In this document: positions 1-11,434 of the stretch, one piece after another | Numbering within the stretch: position 1 is the first letter of the stretch | Layout: every line of letters begins with the position of its first letter | Assembly (NCBI GenBank): GCA_028551475.1 | Contig: CM052356.1 | Location: 10,257,884-10,321,883 of the forward strand | Direction of reading: 5' to 3' | DNA: 64,000 nucleotides | Origin: Casuarina equisetifolia | Lineage: Eukaryota > Streptophyta > Magnoliopsida > Fagales > Casuarinaceae | Notes under the pieces: generated by a model | Database searches by the model: none | What the model saw: the letters and a program-made list of their open reading frames with translations, nothing else | What the model was told of the DNA's origin: nothing | Program-made: the position numbers and the translations under genes

Positions 1-1340
1 AGAAAGATAAGAAGGACACAAAAAGATCAATGTACAAATAGATGTTCCCTATCATCATATTAACCAGTCGACAATAAGAATAGTCAAGTAACTATATTGG
101 CAATATCACTTTTAACAGTTATGCTTCTTGACTCAGGATGTTATACAACGAAAGAAATGCTGGGCTCATCCAGTTTAGTTCTTCCCTCGAAGACTCCAAA
201 GAAATTAAGCAGCCCATCATGTTAAAGGCACGAGACATTTGGCCTGATCGCCTTCACGGATGAGCTGTCACCGATCATGGAAGCTTTATGAATGATCAGA
301 CGCCAATTATGGATTAAAACTTATTTCTAGAAATAATCAGCACTTTTGCTGGTCAGTACTAAATCTCACTTTATAGATATATTCTCCTATTTTAATATTA
401 TTTTTTTTCCTACTCTTCGTTTATGGAAAATGAATCTTACGACTTCTTATTGACCAGAATAACTCTAAGAGGTATCAGATGCCAATTATGAAGTTAAAAT
501 TCATAAATTAAGGAGAAATTTTGCTGGCCTGTACAAAACTGTCGCTTAGAAGGAATATTCTTCTTTTTCTTCGAATTTATTCAACTCTGACGAACCTTAG
601 TCTAACATTAATCTGCCCACTGTCTTTCTTATGACGTTAAAGAATAAAGTAGTCAAACTGAAAGGAAATGTGATTCTAGTATGAACTATGCACCACTATT
701 TGACTTCTTCTTTAATATTCCTAATCTATATCAGCCAAAAAAAAACGAATATAAATAGAGAACGATAAAACAGGCAACAAAGCACGGTAACATGTATTTA
801 AAAAGTCGAGATTATCTATAGTAAATATTTTGTTTCTACAGCCGAAATATAGAGACAAGATTCAACGTTCTCTCTTCGAGACGAATGTCCGTTATTAGTA
901 ATATCATTTTGAAGGAATTAATAGAATTGAGATGATGATACTTATTCAGTATGTAAAATGCGTCAAGAGGAATTGATATTAGCAAATAATTTGTTTCTAA
1001 GAAAATGTAATTGGTAAGACTACCTTATGTATCTTTAGGTCAAATTCAAATTAATACCATTAAAAGTTTCTTTTTTCAGCTAAACACGGTTCTGGTTTGT
1101 CTTCTCATGCTTGATCAAAAGCGTAGGAACTTGATCTATTTTCTTCATCGAGAAAATTGTGCGTGTACGATACTGCAAACGTACAGTACCGTCAATGAAC
1201 CTCGGTTAACTAATCGGCAACGGCGCTAACAGTTGTGACACCTAATGACCTAATCAGATTGAACTTCATAGTAATATGCAGGTGTATTTCGATGAGCATT
1301 CCCCATTACTTCAAGTGATATTATTATCCACTTGTGCGAC
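1..1340. other. No recognised feature
   Basis: AT-rich sequence with only short chance reading frames. I see no similarity to the gene fragments or connector blocks found in the rest of the window, and no RNA gene. Confidence 0.5.
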
Positions 1341-1735
1341 GATTCTTTCTCTCCTTCTCTTCCTTCTTATATGATTTGCCGCGCATGTTGCCTTCGGACC
1401 ATACTTGTTTCTCTCCTCTCTTCCTTTCCTGCCTCCTTTGCAACTTTTGAAATAGGATCTGGCCCAACTAGAAGACGAGAGAAAAGAGAGAAGGGAAAAA
1501 GAAAGCCAACAAACTAAGTGAATCACTCTTCATTAAATTTGTACCAAGGAACAATTTACAATTTATTCAAGTTTACGCCAAATAACAAAAGGAGTAACGG
1601 TCCCAACTTGCCGCATTGGTTGAAGCTCAAAGGGGACCCGCCCAAATGGTCAGGTCCCAGACACTACTTCCTTTCCCCACTTTACCAAATTAAAAAAGCC
1701 CCCCAAAACAAAGGGAATTAAGGCAGCGTCACCAT
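1341..1735 (-). repeat. V/W block, inverted copy
   Basis: This is the reverse complement of the V and W blocks seen at 51210-51600. It contains the pyrimidine-rich stretch, the segment 'accaaggaacaatttacaa', and the GC-richer core with the pairs gggtcc/ggaccc next to an AT-rich end. All other V and W copies lie in the opposite orientation, so this marks the inverted left end of the mosaic. Confidence 0.6.
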
Positions 1736-2640
1736 GCATAATACAATAAATGAAACCATGCTTATAATGCTCCTAATATATTGACAATGCCAATTAAAAC
1801 TCTCTCTTGGGTTTAAGATTTGAATAAATAAAATATTCTCATCTTTAAAAATTTTCAACAAGTCTGCAAATTGCTCATTTGTTGACGCATCTGCATAACT
1901 CCCTCTTGTATCTCAAGATTCAAACTTAATATGCTTTGTTCATCTGTTAATACCAAAGTTTCTCAACAATCTCAAGACTCAAAATATCTTAATTGTAGTA
2001 TTTGTCATCACTTTGTATTTGGCCTCTACAAATAATATGAGATAAGAGGATGCTTCTTGTGCTTCTAGGACACCAATGTTAGGGTCAAATCCCCTAACTT
2101 GTGTTTTAATGATGATAAAATGGAAAATGCTAATAATTGGATATAGATGGAAAGCAGTATACCACGAAGATGATGGTTTTCATGGAAAGATTTTTCAACT
2201 CAATCAGAACCCTAAGAAAAATGCGCAAGAAATACAAATATGAGCTGGTAATGAATTTGATGATCATTGAAGGTAATAGATTTGCAAATTTATTGCAAAT
2301 CTATACTTAGACAATCAAGGAAAGCATTGAATTTATGTCAATCATATTTAATCATGATTGAATTTGCATGAAATTTTTATAGAAATAGAAAACTTTTGAA
2401 AACTTAAATAAAAAGTATTTAATTGTGCATTGATTGAGTTTTTATTTTTTTATTTTTCTAGAATGAAAGGCAAATTGAATTACAGCATAACTTGCATGAT
2501 GACAATTAGGTGTGAGGTTGGGATGAACAAGTGTAAAAAACATAACTTTGTATATATTACTGTTTATAAATTGCCATTTGTATCTACCTTTACCATATAT
2601 TGTTATGAGTTTCACCACCAGTGTATCAAAATGCGTTTGC
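1736..2640 (-). repeat. E connector block, inverted copy
   Basis: AT-rich connector in reverse orientation to most copies. It holds the recurrent 'ttagggtcaaatcc' segment near 2090, then 'gatgatcattgaaggtaata', then the minisatellite-bearing AT-rich part running into a DREB2 fragment. No long reading frame. Confidence 0.6.
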
Positions 2641-2905
2641 CATGTCATTTTTTGATGAATGCATGATGGATCCCCAAGGAAATGAAGCCTAGTACAGAGT
2701 CAAATTCGGCAAGAATGAAGAGGAATAGGATGGACTTTGGGAGAATATGAATGCTAGCTTCCCGGTATTTGACGAGGCAATCTGGGCACTGGTCGCCATG
2801 GTGCATGTGCTGAAAGCTTCATAGAACCAAGTTGCTAGACTTCTATCGTAAGTTATAGTGCATATAAATTTAGCATAAGCTATGTATCAAAGTTCAATAG
2901 TAATA
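2640..2905 (+). pseudogene. DREB2 C-terminal fragment, inverted copy
   Basis: Matches the last third of the DREB2 gene at 55718-56572 on the opposite strand. The part encoding the [13 protein letters not shown] stretch and the [12 protein letters not shown] acidic stretch is recognisable around 2695-2795. The final coding part is deleted, and the native 3' flank follows ('gcttcatagaaccaagttgc'). There is no AP2 domain and the frame is broken. Confidence 0.75.
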
Positions 2906-2989
2906 GCTGGATATAGTTGGAAAACAATATTCCATGAAAATGATGGTTTTCATGGAGAGATTTTTTAACTCAGTAAGAAACCTAACAAA
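2906..2989 (-). repeat. E block remnant
   Basis: An 84-base piece of the E connector ('ctggatatagttggaaaa' to 'aacctaac') joins the inverted DREB2 fragment directly to the first RUNKEL fragment. Confidence 0.5.
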
Positions 2990-4640
2990 GATCCCATCTT
3001 CCCTCGTCAAGGGCAGTCCACGAGAGCAGCAAATCAGCTTAACCTTCTAAAGTCGGCCATGCTTGGAAGCCATATGTTCACCAATATTGGTCGATATCTT
3101 CTGCCATTGGTGGGGGATAAGGATACTGTCCCAAGATTTGTGTCTCTAATTAAGCAGGGAAGTGAAGTTTTAAAGGGAAAGGCACCTGTGTTTGTGGTGA
3201 TATTCAGCAAATGGGAGGAAGACGCCATGGTCATATCTCTGCCCCTAGCTGTCGAGCTGCTCCGAGGACTAATGTCTATATGTTCCCTGTTGTTCTGCAT
3301 CTACTTGGCAGTTCATCCTTTAAGCGCAAGGTGGGGAGCCATAAGGTCCTGCAGTAGTTGGCGAATTTGATCAACCTGGTGGAGACCCTATTTCAAGGCA
3401 GGGAGGACTTTCAGATAACCCTTCTCCGAGTCCTCGAGTCTGCTGTAGTTCTTAAAATTCTATTATTTTTGTTCGTGAAATTCTCTGCAGCTTGGCTGTT
3501 CTGTATAAGGGAAACAAGGACGGCGATGCCAGATTTTTGTGCCTGAAACTTTTGTATGATGTATTGGTGATTTTTCTGAACGAACCACTTGACAATATGC
3601 AAAGATCAGAGGATTTGAAGTCCATATTCAGTACACATTTTCTTCCTCTCTACCCCACCTTGATCAACGATGAAGATGCCATTCCTTTGCATGCACAGAA
3701 GCTTCTTGTGATGTTCGTTGAGTTCCATTATATTAAAATTTCGGACATTCTACATTTGAAGAGAATCTCACAGTGCTTTGAGTTTTTGCTCGGAGATCTC
3801 TCCAGTGCAAATGTAAGCAATGCTAAGTTGTGTTCGGCTGTCGCATCTGCTCCTGAAATGGAATCCAAATTACTTTCTCAATTGAAAGTAGTCAGCAGAA
3901 TCGGAAACCTCTTGAAATTTGTTTATGCAAAGGATATGGAAGATCTTCTTGAACCAACTCTTGGCCCACGTAGGGCTTTCCTTCTACGTTCCATCAACAG
4001 TAGAAAGGGGTTCTTCTAAATAAAAGAACCAGATCTCTGTAGTGATTTCTTCTGCAGAGACAAGCGGTGCATTTGATCAGCAGCAATGCATAATGGACAT
4101 AATGGACTTTGGCAGCAATGTCGGTGTCTGGCTAGAGCTAAGTGGGTACAGTGAAAAAAATGTTGCAGACAATGCTTCCGAATGCACAGCACTGCTGCTC
4201 AAGGCAGCTCCAAAGGAACCTACTACTGGTCTTCTGACTAATCTTCCAAAGGAAATCGCTATTCTAGAGGGCTGGCGGCATCTCTCATTTACTTGTGCTG
4301 CGGATGCTGCATGACTTGGTTATTCTTGTAGACAGTATCTGTCTCAAGCAATGACATTGTCAATATCTTTACCTGACATTTCAAGAACCTAAGCAATTTT
4401 TTCTGAGCTTAATAGTTCAGTTATACCTGGTTTAGCTAATGCTGCTTCGCTTGTGGCACTGGAATTGCAGGGGCTGCCTCGGTGTATTTGCAGAAAATTT
4501 GGGTTTTCAAGGTATGCAGAACACGTTTACTGAGAGTAAGTGAGTTTGTCTTCAGGTGAGATAAACATCCCTTCGTGATGATCATGGAGAAGATCCTTTT
4601 TACTTGGTTGGGTGGGTTTTTATTACTAGAGAATAAGTAA
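2990..4640 (+). pseudogene. RUK: RUNKEL-like kinase C-terminal fragment, copy R1
   Basis: Conceptual translation, across several frameshifts, matches what I recall of the C-terminal ARM/HEAT region of plant RUNKEL, a Fused/ULK4-like, microtubule-associated kinase-like protein. The longest open piece is 3492-4019, containing NEPLDNMQRSEDLKS and CFEFLLGDLSSANV. About 60 residues expected between KGKAPVFVV and the GDIQQM-like motif are missing at about 3200; copy R2 has the same loss. No introns are seen within the matched part. The kinase domain is absent. TIO, another Fused-type plant kinase, is the alternative parent. It lies on the plus strand and forms an inverted repeat with R2. Confidence 0.75.
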
Positions 4641-5009
4641 AAGTAATATTATGTAATTTTGTCATTGTTAGGAAAAAAAAATCATTGAATTTATGTCAAC
4701 TACATTTAATCATGATTTGTCATAAATTTGCAAAAAACATTTGAAAACTTGAATAAAAAGCATTTAATTGTGCATTGATAGAGTTTTTTAATTTTCTTAA
4801 AATAAAAGATGGATTAATTAATGCAATGACTTTCATGATAACAATTAGACACAAGGTTAGAGACATCTGTAAATTATAAATGCCTGCTTTAATTTCAAAC
4901 ATATAAATAAAATAACTTTATATATATAATTTGTCATAAATTCTCATCTTTGTCTAACTTTATTCTATATTATTATGAGTTTCACCACTCGTCTATCAAA
5001 AAGATTCTT
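4641..5009 (-). repeat. E block, inverted copy
   Basis: The AT-rich connector that normally lies between a DREB2 fragment and a RUNKEL fragment, here in inverted orientation. It starts with the RUNKEL-side 'ttgtcattgttagg' segment and ends at the DREB2 breakpoint. Confidence 0.55.
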
Positions 5010-5069
5010 ACATGTCATTTTCTGATGAAAGCGTCATGAAGCCCCAAGGGAGGCCAGCTGAGTACAATT
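5010..5069 (+). pseudogene. Short DREB2 fragment at inversion junction
   Basis: About 60 bases of the DREB2 fragment (coding sense on plus) stop abruptly at 'gagtacaatt' and pass into block F. The same bases occur in inverse at 6061-6110, so this is the inner end of the left arm of the large inverted repeat. Confidence 0.6.
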
Positions 5070-5745
5070 TGAAATGCAATATCTTTTTGCCCATAAGTAA
5101 ACACTTTTATTTTAAAAAAAAATACTCTTTTATTAAGGGATTTTTAAAAAGTATGAAAAAATGATGTATTCTACATTGCTTAAACATTGTTATAATATTC
5201 ATTTCAAAATAGAATATGTATCTATTTCCTTATAGACTACTTTTTAAGAAAAAAATCTATTTGTTTTTTCATGTCCTTTCCCTTCTGAAACTTTTTTTTT
5301 TTTTCTTTCTTTCTACTGCAAGGGTTGGGTGAGAAGAATTTAAAAAAAATTATTTCGAAAAAGAGTGACCTGAAGTTTACCGCTCATATAGCAATTCCCC
5401 TAAATACTACTGAACCACGAGACTTTGAACTTTGTTTTCAGCAACTTGAAACATCGTATCGCTCTCTTCTATTCTTTTGGCTGAATTGATAACATGCGCA
5501 TGTCATTACTTTGTGCCTGTTAATTTGCTGAGGCGCCACTTGCAGGAGATGGTACAGTACAGAGCCAGACAAGAGCAGACATGGGCTTCAAACGAGGCAA
5601 TCATGGTCAAAAACGATAGAGCAGGCTGGTATTAGTCATGGGATTCGAAGTGTTGTTGTCTACGGTGCGCCAAGTACTTTCCTTTTATCCCCTGCTTATA
5701 TCTTCATTTCGGGCTTAGAATTTATCAAGTCTTTCAAACTCATGC
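5070..5745 (-). repeat. F block, copy 1
   Basis: Matches the native DREB2 downstream flank at 54720-55395. It contains 'gcaatatctttttgccca', a T-rich run, and on the minus strand a SINE-like piece. That piece has a pol III box A-like TGGTTCAGTAGTA and a trailing A-rich run (seen as T-run near 5290-5305). Here F forms the loop of the large inverted repeat. Confidence 0.55.
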
Positions 5746-6140
5746 TAGAGCGGAGCCTGTATGAGGTCCAGACCTGCATTGAGCTCTGATACACAACTTA
5801 TGGTAAATTTATATACACTATAACTTATGATAGAGGTCTAGCAATTGGGTTCTATGAAGCTTTCATCTCATGCACCATGGCGACCGCAATGCATCCCAGC
5901 CACTTCCATCGACCAAGTTGCCAGCAAAAATTCCCGACTCTCCCATGACTAGGAAATCTAATGACGTGGTGGCCTCTGCCAAATTGCCTCGTCAAATATC
6001 AGGATGCCAGCATTCATATTCCCCGCAGTCCATCCACTCCCTCCTCATTCTCGCCGAATTCCACTTTGTACTCGGCTTGCCTCCCTTCGGGCTTCATGAC
6101 ACCTTCATCAAAAAATGACATGGAAGAATCGTTTTGATAG
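5745..6140 (-). pseudogene. DREB2 3' fragment, copy D1
   Basis: The 3' flank ('gcggagcctgtatgagg') and C-terminal coding third of DREB2. It ends at the breakpoint shared by all copies (native 'ggtggtg', near the Pro-Pro-Val of the native protein). It keeps the 19 bases that a second subfamily of copies has lost. No AP2 domain. Confidence 0.75.
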
Positions 6141-6559
6141 ACTAGGGGTGATACTTATAATAATATAGGATAAAATTAGATAAAGTTGGTAATTTATGAA
6201 AAATAAAATATTTAAAGTTATGTTCTTTATACATTTAAAATTAAGGTGTGCATTTATAATATACAAGCATCTATAACCTTACATCTAACTGTCATCATGA
6301 AAGTTTTGTATTTTATTTTAAAAAAATCAAAGAACTCTATCAATACACAATTAAATGCTTTCTATTTAAGTCTTCAAAAACTTTTGCAAATTCATGACAA
6401 ATCATGATTAAATATAGTTGACATAAATATAATGATTTTTTTTTCCTAACAATGACAAAATCACATAATATTACTTTTACTTATTCTCTAGTACTAAAAT
6501 CCACCCAACAAAGTAAAAAGGATCTTTTCCATGATCATCAGGGGAAGGGGTGTTTATCT
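6141..6559 (-). repeat. E block
   Basis: AT-rich connector between DREB2 fragment D1 and RUNKEL copy R2. It holds one minisatellite unit and the 'catgatcatcaggggaagg' segment that always precedes the RUNKEL 3' end. Confidence 0.55.
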
Positions 6560-6755
6560 AACCGGAAGACAAAGTCACTTACTCTGAGTAAACGTGTTTT
6601 GGATACCTTAAAAACCCAAATTTCCTGCAAATGCACCAAGGCAACCGTTGCAATTCTAGTGCCACAAGCAAAGCAGCATTAGTTAAACTAGGTATACCTA
6701 AACTATTAAGCTCAGAAACAATTGCTTAGGTCCTTGAAATGTCAAGTAAAGATAT
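6560..6755 (-). pseudogene. RUK: RUNKEL-like fragment, copy R2, 3' part
   Basis: The C-terminal end of the RUNKEL-like fragment. Its last five bases, 'gatat' at 6751-6755, are repeated where the gene resumes at 11435. The gene sequence was continuous before insertion of the retrotransposon; compare copy R3 near 18960-18990, where the same bases run on uninterrupted. Confidence 0.75.
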
Positions 6756-7999
6756 TGATAACTCTATTTTTATAGAGTTATTTTACCTATTTTAGGTAAT
6801 AAATAACTTTAATAATTATGATAAAACATTTGAACTCCTCTTTATTTACCTAAATTTATCTTGTTTATGTAGCATAAGGAGGCAAGGAGAAAAGGATTGA
6901 ACATGGAGAACCTGATGCTTATTGTATGGCAAAATTGTAATATCAAGATCAAGAGAGTCAAGATGGGCTTGGGCTTTGGATGATTGTTATTAGATTTTCT
7001 ATTGTTGTTAGGTTTTCTAAATAAATAGAAAACTCAATCATGTTAGGAATTCAAGTCCCAATTAATTTAGGAGTTCAAAACCCAATTGTTTTAAGTCTTT
7101 AAAACTCAATTCTACTAGAATAGGAGATAGATCTAAACCTAAACCCTATTTAAGAGAAGAGAAGAGGCAAAAGAAAGAGGAGGAAATTGAGCACAACTCA
7201 AGAAAGAAGCCAAGAATTCAAGGTTTTTTTAAAGAGAAGACAAAAAGGGTGACAGACTTCTTGTTCTTGGATTCAAGATGCCTTATTTATTTCTTATTAC
7301 TATTCTTGCTCATTATTTCTTTATGTTTTAGTTTATTTTTGTTAGAGCTACGATGTAACTTAATTATGACGGTATGAATCTTATGATTATTATGTTTTGT
7401 AATATATTTTGTTTATGTGAAGTTACATATTACTATGTTTAATGCTTTTAAGTGATTAACTACCACTTGAATGATTTGATTTGCATGTTTGAGACCGAAT
7501 AGGAGATATGCAGTTGCTTCTTGTAATATGTAATCATAAATTAAATATAGATAGACATATATCATGTTATTTGTGTGGCTTTCGGTGTAAACTAGGAATG
7601 TTCATAGATCCTAATGTATTTGGTTTGTTTCAATTCACATATAGAGATATGGTAAATTAATAAACTAAGTAGGTTTGTTATACCTAGACATAGCATAGTA
7701 AATAAATTAAGAAATTTTGCCATCACATAGATATTATCTCTCTTGCAAGCATAAATAATCAATATTAATACCTAATAATTATGGTGAAATTGGACACTCT
7801 AACATATTTCTTTTATTAAGTTTTCCTAAATTTAGTTGATTAATCTATTATCTATCAATTTGGTTTGTTAAATAAATTCTAAGAGTCATTCACTGTTAGT
7901 AATTAGTTGGCTTAGTAATCATCAATCTCTGTGGGACGATATCTTTCTTATCATTATATTACTTATTCGACATGTTCACTTACATTTAGAATTTCACCA
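6756..7999 (+). repeat. 5' LTR of Gypsy element
   Basis: Begins TGATAACTC directly after the target bases GATAT and ends near CACCA, ten bases before the primer site. About 1.24 kb, a plausible length for this group. The right boundary is judged from the primer site only, because no intact second LTR exists for comparison. Confidence 0.7.
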
Positions 8000-8009
8000 A
8001 ATAAGTTTT

Positions 8010-8027
8010 TGGCGTCGTTGCTGGGGA
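8010..8027 (+). other. Primer-binding site, tRNA-Asp type
   Basis: TGGCGTCGTTGCTGGGGA differs from the complement of the plant tRNA-Asp 3' end (TGGCGCCGTTGCCGGGGA) only by two C-to-T changes. It sits just inside the 5' LTR. Confidence 0.8.
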
Positions 8028-8217
8028 TTGGTTGTTTTACCGTTGATTAATATTAATACTGAATAATTTCTAGGTTTAATCTAGCCTTTATTTTCTTTAA
8101 AAAAAATCATTTTTCTTAATTATTTTTTTTTACATTTTACTTTTATTTTTATGTATTATTCTTTTTCCTTAAAAAAAATTCCTTGTTAAGTTGTTATTGC
8201 TGAAAGATTAAGTAACA

Positions 8218-9810
8218 ATGGTAGAGAAAAATAATGGTACACATAGACTTTTGAAAGACTATGCTACATTAACATTTTGGAATGCCACATCAAGCATTAA
8301 AAGGCTTGAAATTCAAGCAAGCAACTTTAAGATCAAGCCAACATTCATCCAGATGCTTCAAAACTCTTTGCAATTTAGTGGACTACCAAATAATGATCCA
8401 AATGCTCACATTGAAGCCTTCCTTGAAATTTGTGACCTAATCAAATACAATGGAGTCACAGATGATGTTATTAGGTTAAGACTACTTCTATTTTCCCTTA
8501 GGGACAAAGCCAAAAGTTGGCTCTATTCTCTTCCTACAGGATCAATTATTACATGGAATGATTTGGCTCAGAAATTTCTTCATAAGTTCTTTCCTTTTAC
8601 AAAATCTACAAAAATGCGCAAAGATATTATCATTTTTACATAGATGGATAACGAATCACTGTATGAAGCTTGAAAAAGATTCAAGGAACTTTTGAGGAGA
8701 TGTACACATCATGGACTACCCATATGGTTACATGTACAAATTTTTTATGATGGATCTAATACAAATCTCCGTTTTATAATTGATGCAACTACAGAAGGGT
8801 CCTTACACAATAAAACGCCAAAAGAGGCATATAAGCTTTTAGAGGAGATAGCATTCAATAGCTATCAATGGTCTACTGAAAGGCTACCAATGCATCAAAC
8901 AAGTGGAGTCCATGGAATAAATATCTTCACTGTAATGGGTGCATAATTGGAAGTTCTCAATAACATGATAGACAACCTAAATACTCCAGTTTTGAGACAT
9001 CAAAGTAGATCATGTGAATTTTATGGTAGAGCATATGAGAGCACGAAATGTCAAGTAGGTAACCCTTTTGCTTATTATAATGATTATGCTAATTTTGTTG
9101 GGATTCCTAACAAGTCACAAAATGATTATTACTCCAACACGTACAATTTGGGATGGCACAACCATCAAACCTTTTCATGGAGTAATCCAAATGAAATGAG
9201 ACCGTAACCAACATTTAGGCAAACAAAAAAGGCAGAGCCTAAATTAGAGGACATGTTCACTAAGATGATGCAAAACGATGAAGAGAGATTCCAAAGACAA
9301 GAAGCATCAATCAAAAGATTAGAGGCACAAATTGGTCAATTAATTAGCATGATCTTAGAGAGATAGGAAAGTCCTTTGCCTAGCGATGTGGAGAAAAGCC
9401 CTATAAATATTGCAGAGGCAATAACCCTAACATGTGGCATGCAAGTAGGAGAAGATGATGTTGACAAAGAGATTTTTAAGAGAATAGATAAGGATGTCAG
9501 CATACAACTTGAGGAGGCACCTAGGAGCAAGCTTGTTCTAGAAAATCCTATGCCCTGTATGCCTTCAGCTCCATCTCCCCATAAATTCCAGCAACATGAA
9601 AAAGATAAGTAGTTTTTGGAATTCCTTGATATATCTTTAAAATTGCACATTAATACTCTTTTTGCAGATGCTCTAGTTTAATTGATCAGTTATGCAGAAC
9701 TTTTGAAAGAGATACTGGAGAACAAAAGGAAGTTGGAAGTATATGTGACAGTGAGATTAGCTGAAGAGTGTTCAACTGTTCTACAACACAAGTTGTCTCC
9801 TAAACTATTG
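8218..9810 (+). pseudogene. Decayed gag of Gypsy element
   Basis: One frame runs from ATG 8218 to about 9810 with no frameshift but seven in-frame stops: TAG 8641, TGA 8671, TAA 8944, TAA 9205, TAG 9364, TAG 9610, TAA 9679. The retrotransposon gag domain is clear (NDPNAHIEAFLEICDLIKY, WNDLAQKFLHKFFP), followed by the RCTHHGLPIWLHVQIFYDG motif. Near the end the LHINTLFADAL and EECSTVLQHKL stretches match the region just before protease. Every stop is explained by a single C-to-T or G-to-A change from Gln or Trp, the signature of decay at methylated cytosines. Confidence 0.85.
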
Positions 9811-10690
9811 CAGTTTCATCCTCCTTGAGCAATAACATCTAGGATAGTTTAGCTGAAAACTATAAAGCAAGCGCAACCCAAGCATTTTCATTTTAGTCTT
9901 TTCATTAGAAGTTTTGTCACCATCATCTCCTCAAAGCTCTACGTGGATATGACCTACAATCAAAGGAGTTTTCTCATTACTATTCTTTCATTATTATTGC
10001 TTTCTTTTATTTTTGCATAGAGGATAATGCTTCATTCAAGTTTGGGGGTAGGGAAAGAACCTTTGTACTAAATTTGATTGACATTTTTTTTTATTAGGGA
10101 AAGAACCTTTGTGCTTAATTTGATTGAAAAATTTTTTTATGTCATTATTACATCCCATGTTGTGAATTCTTGGTGATACTTTGGAAGATATAGATTTTGT
10201 TCAAACCTACAATTGTAGTGTGAGTTAAGTGTGATTTTGATTATGTTGATCCACCTATTAAGCACTAAAAGTCCTTCATTTTTGAAATTGTGTGTATCTC
10301 TAGAGAACATTCATGTAAAATATGTGATTTTCTTAGATCTTACATGAATCTTAGAATTTGTTTGATTTTCTCTTAAGGCGAAATCCTAAGTTGTATCTAA
10401 TTGAGAAAATGATTTAGGCCATGCTTTGGATCATTTGGGCTTTTCAAGCCAACCCTATTTATTTATCACCAGTCACCCCACTGAGCCTTGATTCTTATCC
10501 ATTTTTTTTAATGACACCTATGTATATATAGCCATAAGCCTTGAACAACTTATCTTATCGTCCCACGCCTATGAACATGTTAACTTGTAAGATGGAAGTT
10601 TGTTTGAGATGAATAAAGGTTGAAAGGAAGATGGAGCATGGGAAGAAATTGATTACAATGATTAAGTGAGGCATAGTATTTCATTTATGC

Positions 10691-10722
<32 letters not shown>

Positions 10723-11420
10723 GGAAGTACAACATTTGCCTAAGAATGGAATCTTCTTATCATTCTTTATTATATTTAAGCCATTCAATGTTTTGAATTA
10801 AGCTATTAAGCATAGTAATTGAAATGATTGGCAAGATAAGAGTATAGTGACTACATGTCTAGTACTTTTACTTGTTTTATTGATGTAAGCATGATTATGG
10901 CTTTGTGAGTGTTAGAATCCAAATGAAATCAAGCATTTTTAGACGGAAAAGAATGAGAAAAGTGATGGTAGAAAGTGACAAGAGTTTTTTATGAGATCCT
11001 AGAAAGTAATGTGTTTATGGGTGAATTAAGCCTAAATGACTTTCATTTTACCCCTAGCCCAGCCTTATATTACAAGCTTATAAAAGTCTTATTGATTTTT
11101 GATTAGATGATTGGCTTACATTAGTGGAAAGAGGAATGAAAAGCAAACATATGAGGTTTGGTTAAAGATTTTGAGAGATTGCATATTAATGTGAATTTAT
11201 TTGGAGTATATATAGTTGAAAAGATAAGGACTCACACACACACACGTGGTCAACATAGTTAAGAGTCTATTTTATCTTATAAAACAATTGTGGTGTTTGG
11301 ATGAAAGTTATATTTTTCTTTGAATTGTTGAGTTTGAGCAATTATGAGAAACTTTCATGAAGGGATTTTGTCTAAAACATATGTTGTTTATTATTTTTGC
11401 TCGAGGACTAGCAAAATGTT
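9811..11420 (+). other. 3' non-coding region of Gypsy element
   Basis: No coding potential. It starts with sequence typical of the region downstream of integrase ('ctataaagcaagcgc'), carries an internal PPT-like 'caagtttgggggta' at 10036-10049, and a short tandem duplication ('gggaaagaacctttgt' at about 10051 and 10098). It ends with the 'ctcgaggactagcaaaatg' that precedes the PPT in such elements. Confidence 0.6.
10690..10727 (+). repeat. A-rich / (AAAAG)n microsatellite
   Basis: A run of A followed by repeated AAAAG units inside the 3' region of the Gypsy element. Confidence 0.8.
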
Positions 11421-11434
11421 AAGTTTGGAGGTTT
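11421..11434 (+). other. Polypurine tract at lost 3' LTR
   Basis: AAGTTTGGAGGTT is followed by TGATA, the LTR start, and then at once by RUNKEL sequence. Only the first few bases of the 3' LTR can remain. Confidence 0.7.

Larger units (their letters stand above)
6756..11434 (+). mobile_element. Ty3/Gypsy LTR retrotransposon, pol-less, 3' LTR lost
   Basis: A 4.68-kb element inserted in RUNKEL copy R2. In order: 5' LTR starting TGATAACTC, a tRNA-Asp-type primer site, a decayed gag frame, a 3' non-coding region with two polypurine-like motifs, and the first bases of a 3' LTR. Protease, reverse transcriptase, RNase H and integrase are absent: the frame stops matching just after the gag-protease junction and passes straight to sequence resembling that downstream of integrase in such elements. 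Target duplication is inferred as GATAT. The gag and primer-site style resemble the Athila/Tat-like groups. It is either a gag-only non-autonomous family member or a deleted copy. Confidence 0.85.

Noticed and set aside
1011..1526. Short open frames near the left end
   Set aside because: 60-72 codons, low-complexity or overlapping on both strands, with no recognisable motif or neighbour support.
11236..11246. CA-repeat microsatellite
   Set aside because: Only about five units; too short to report as a feature.
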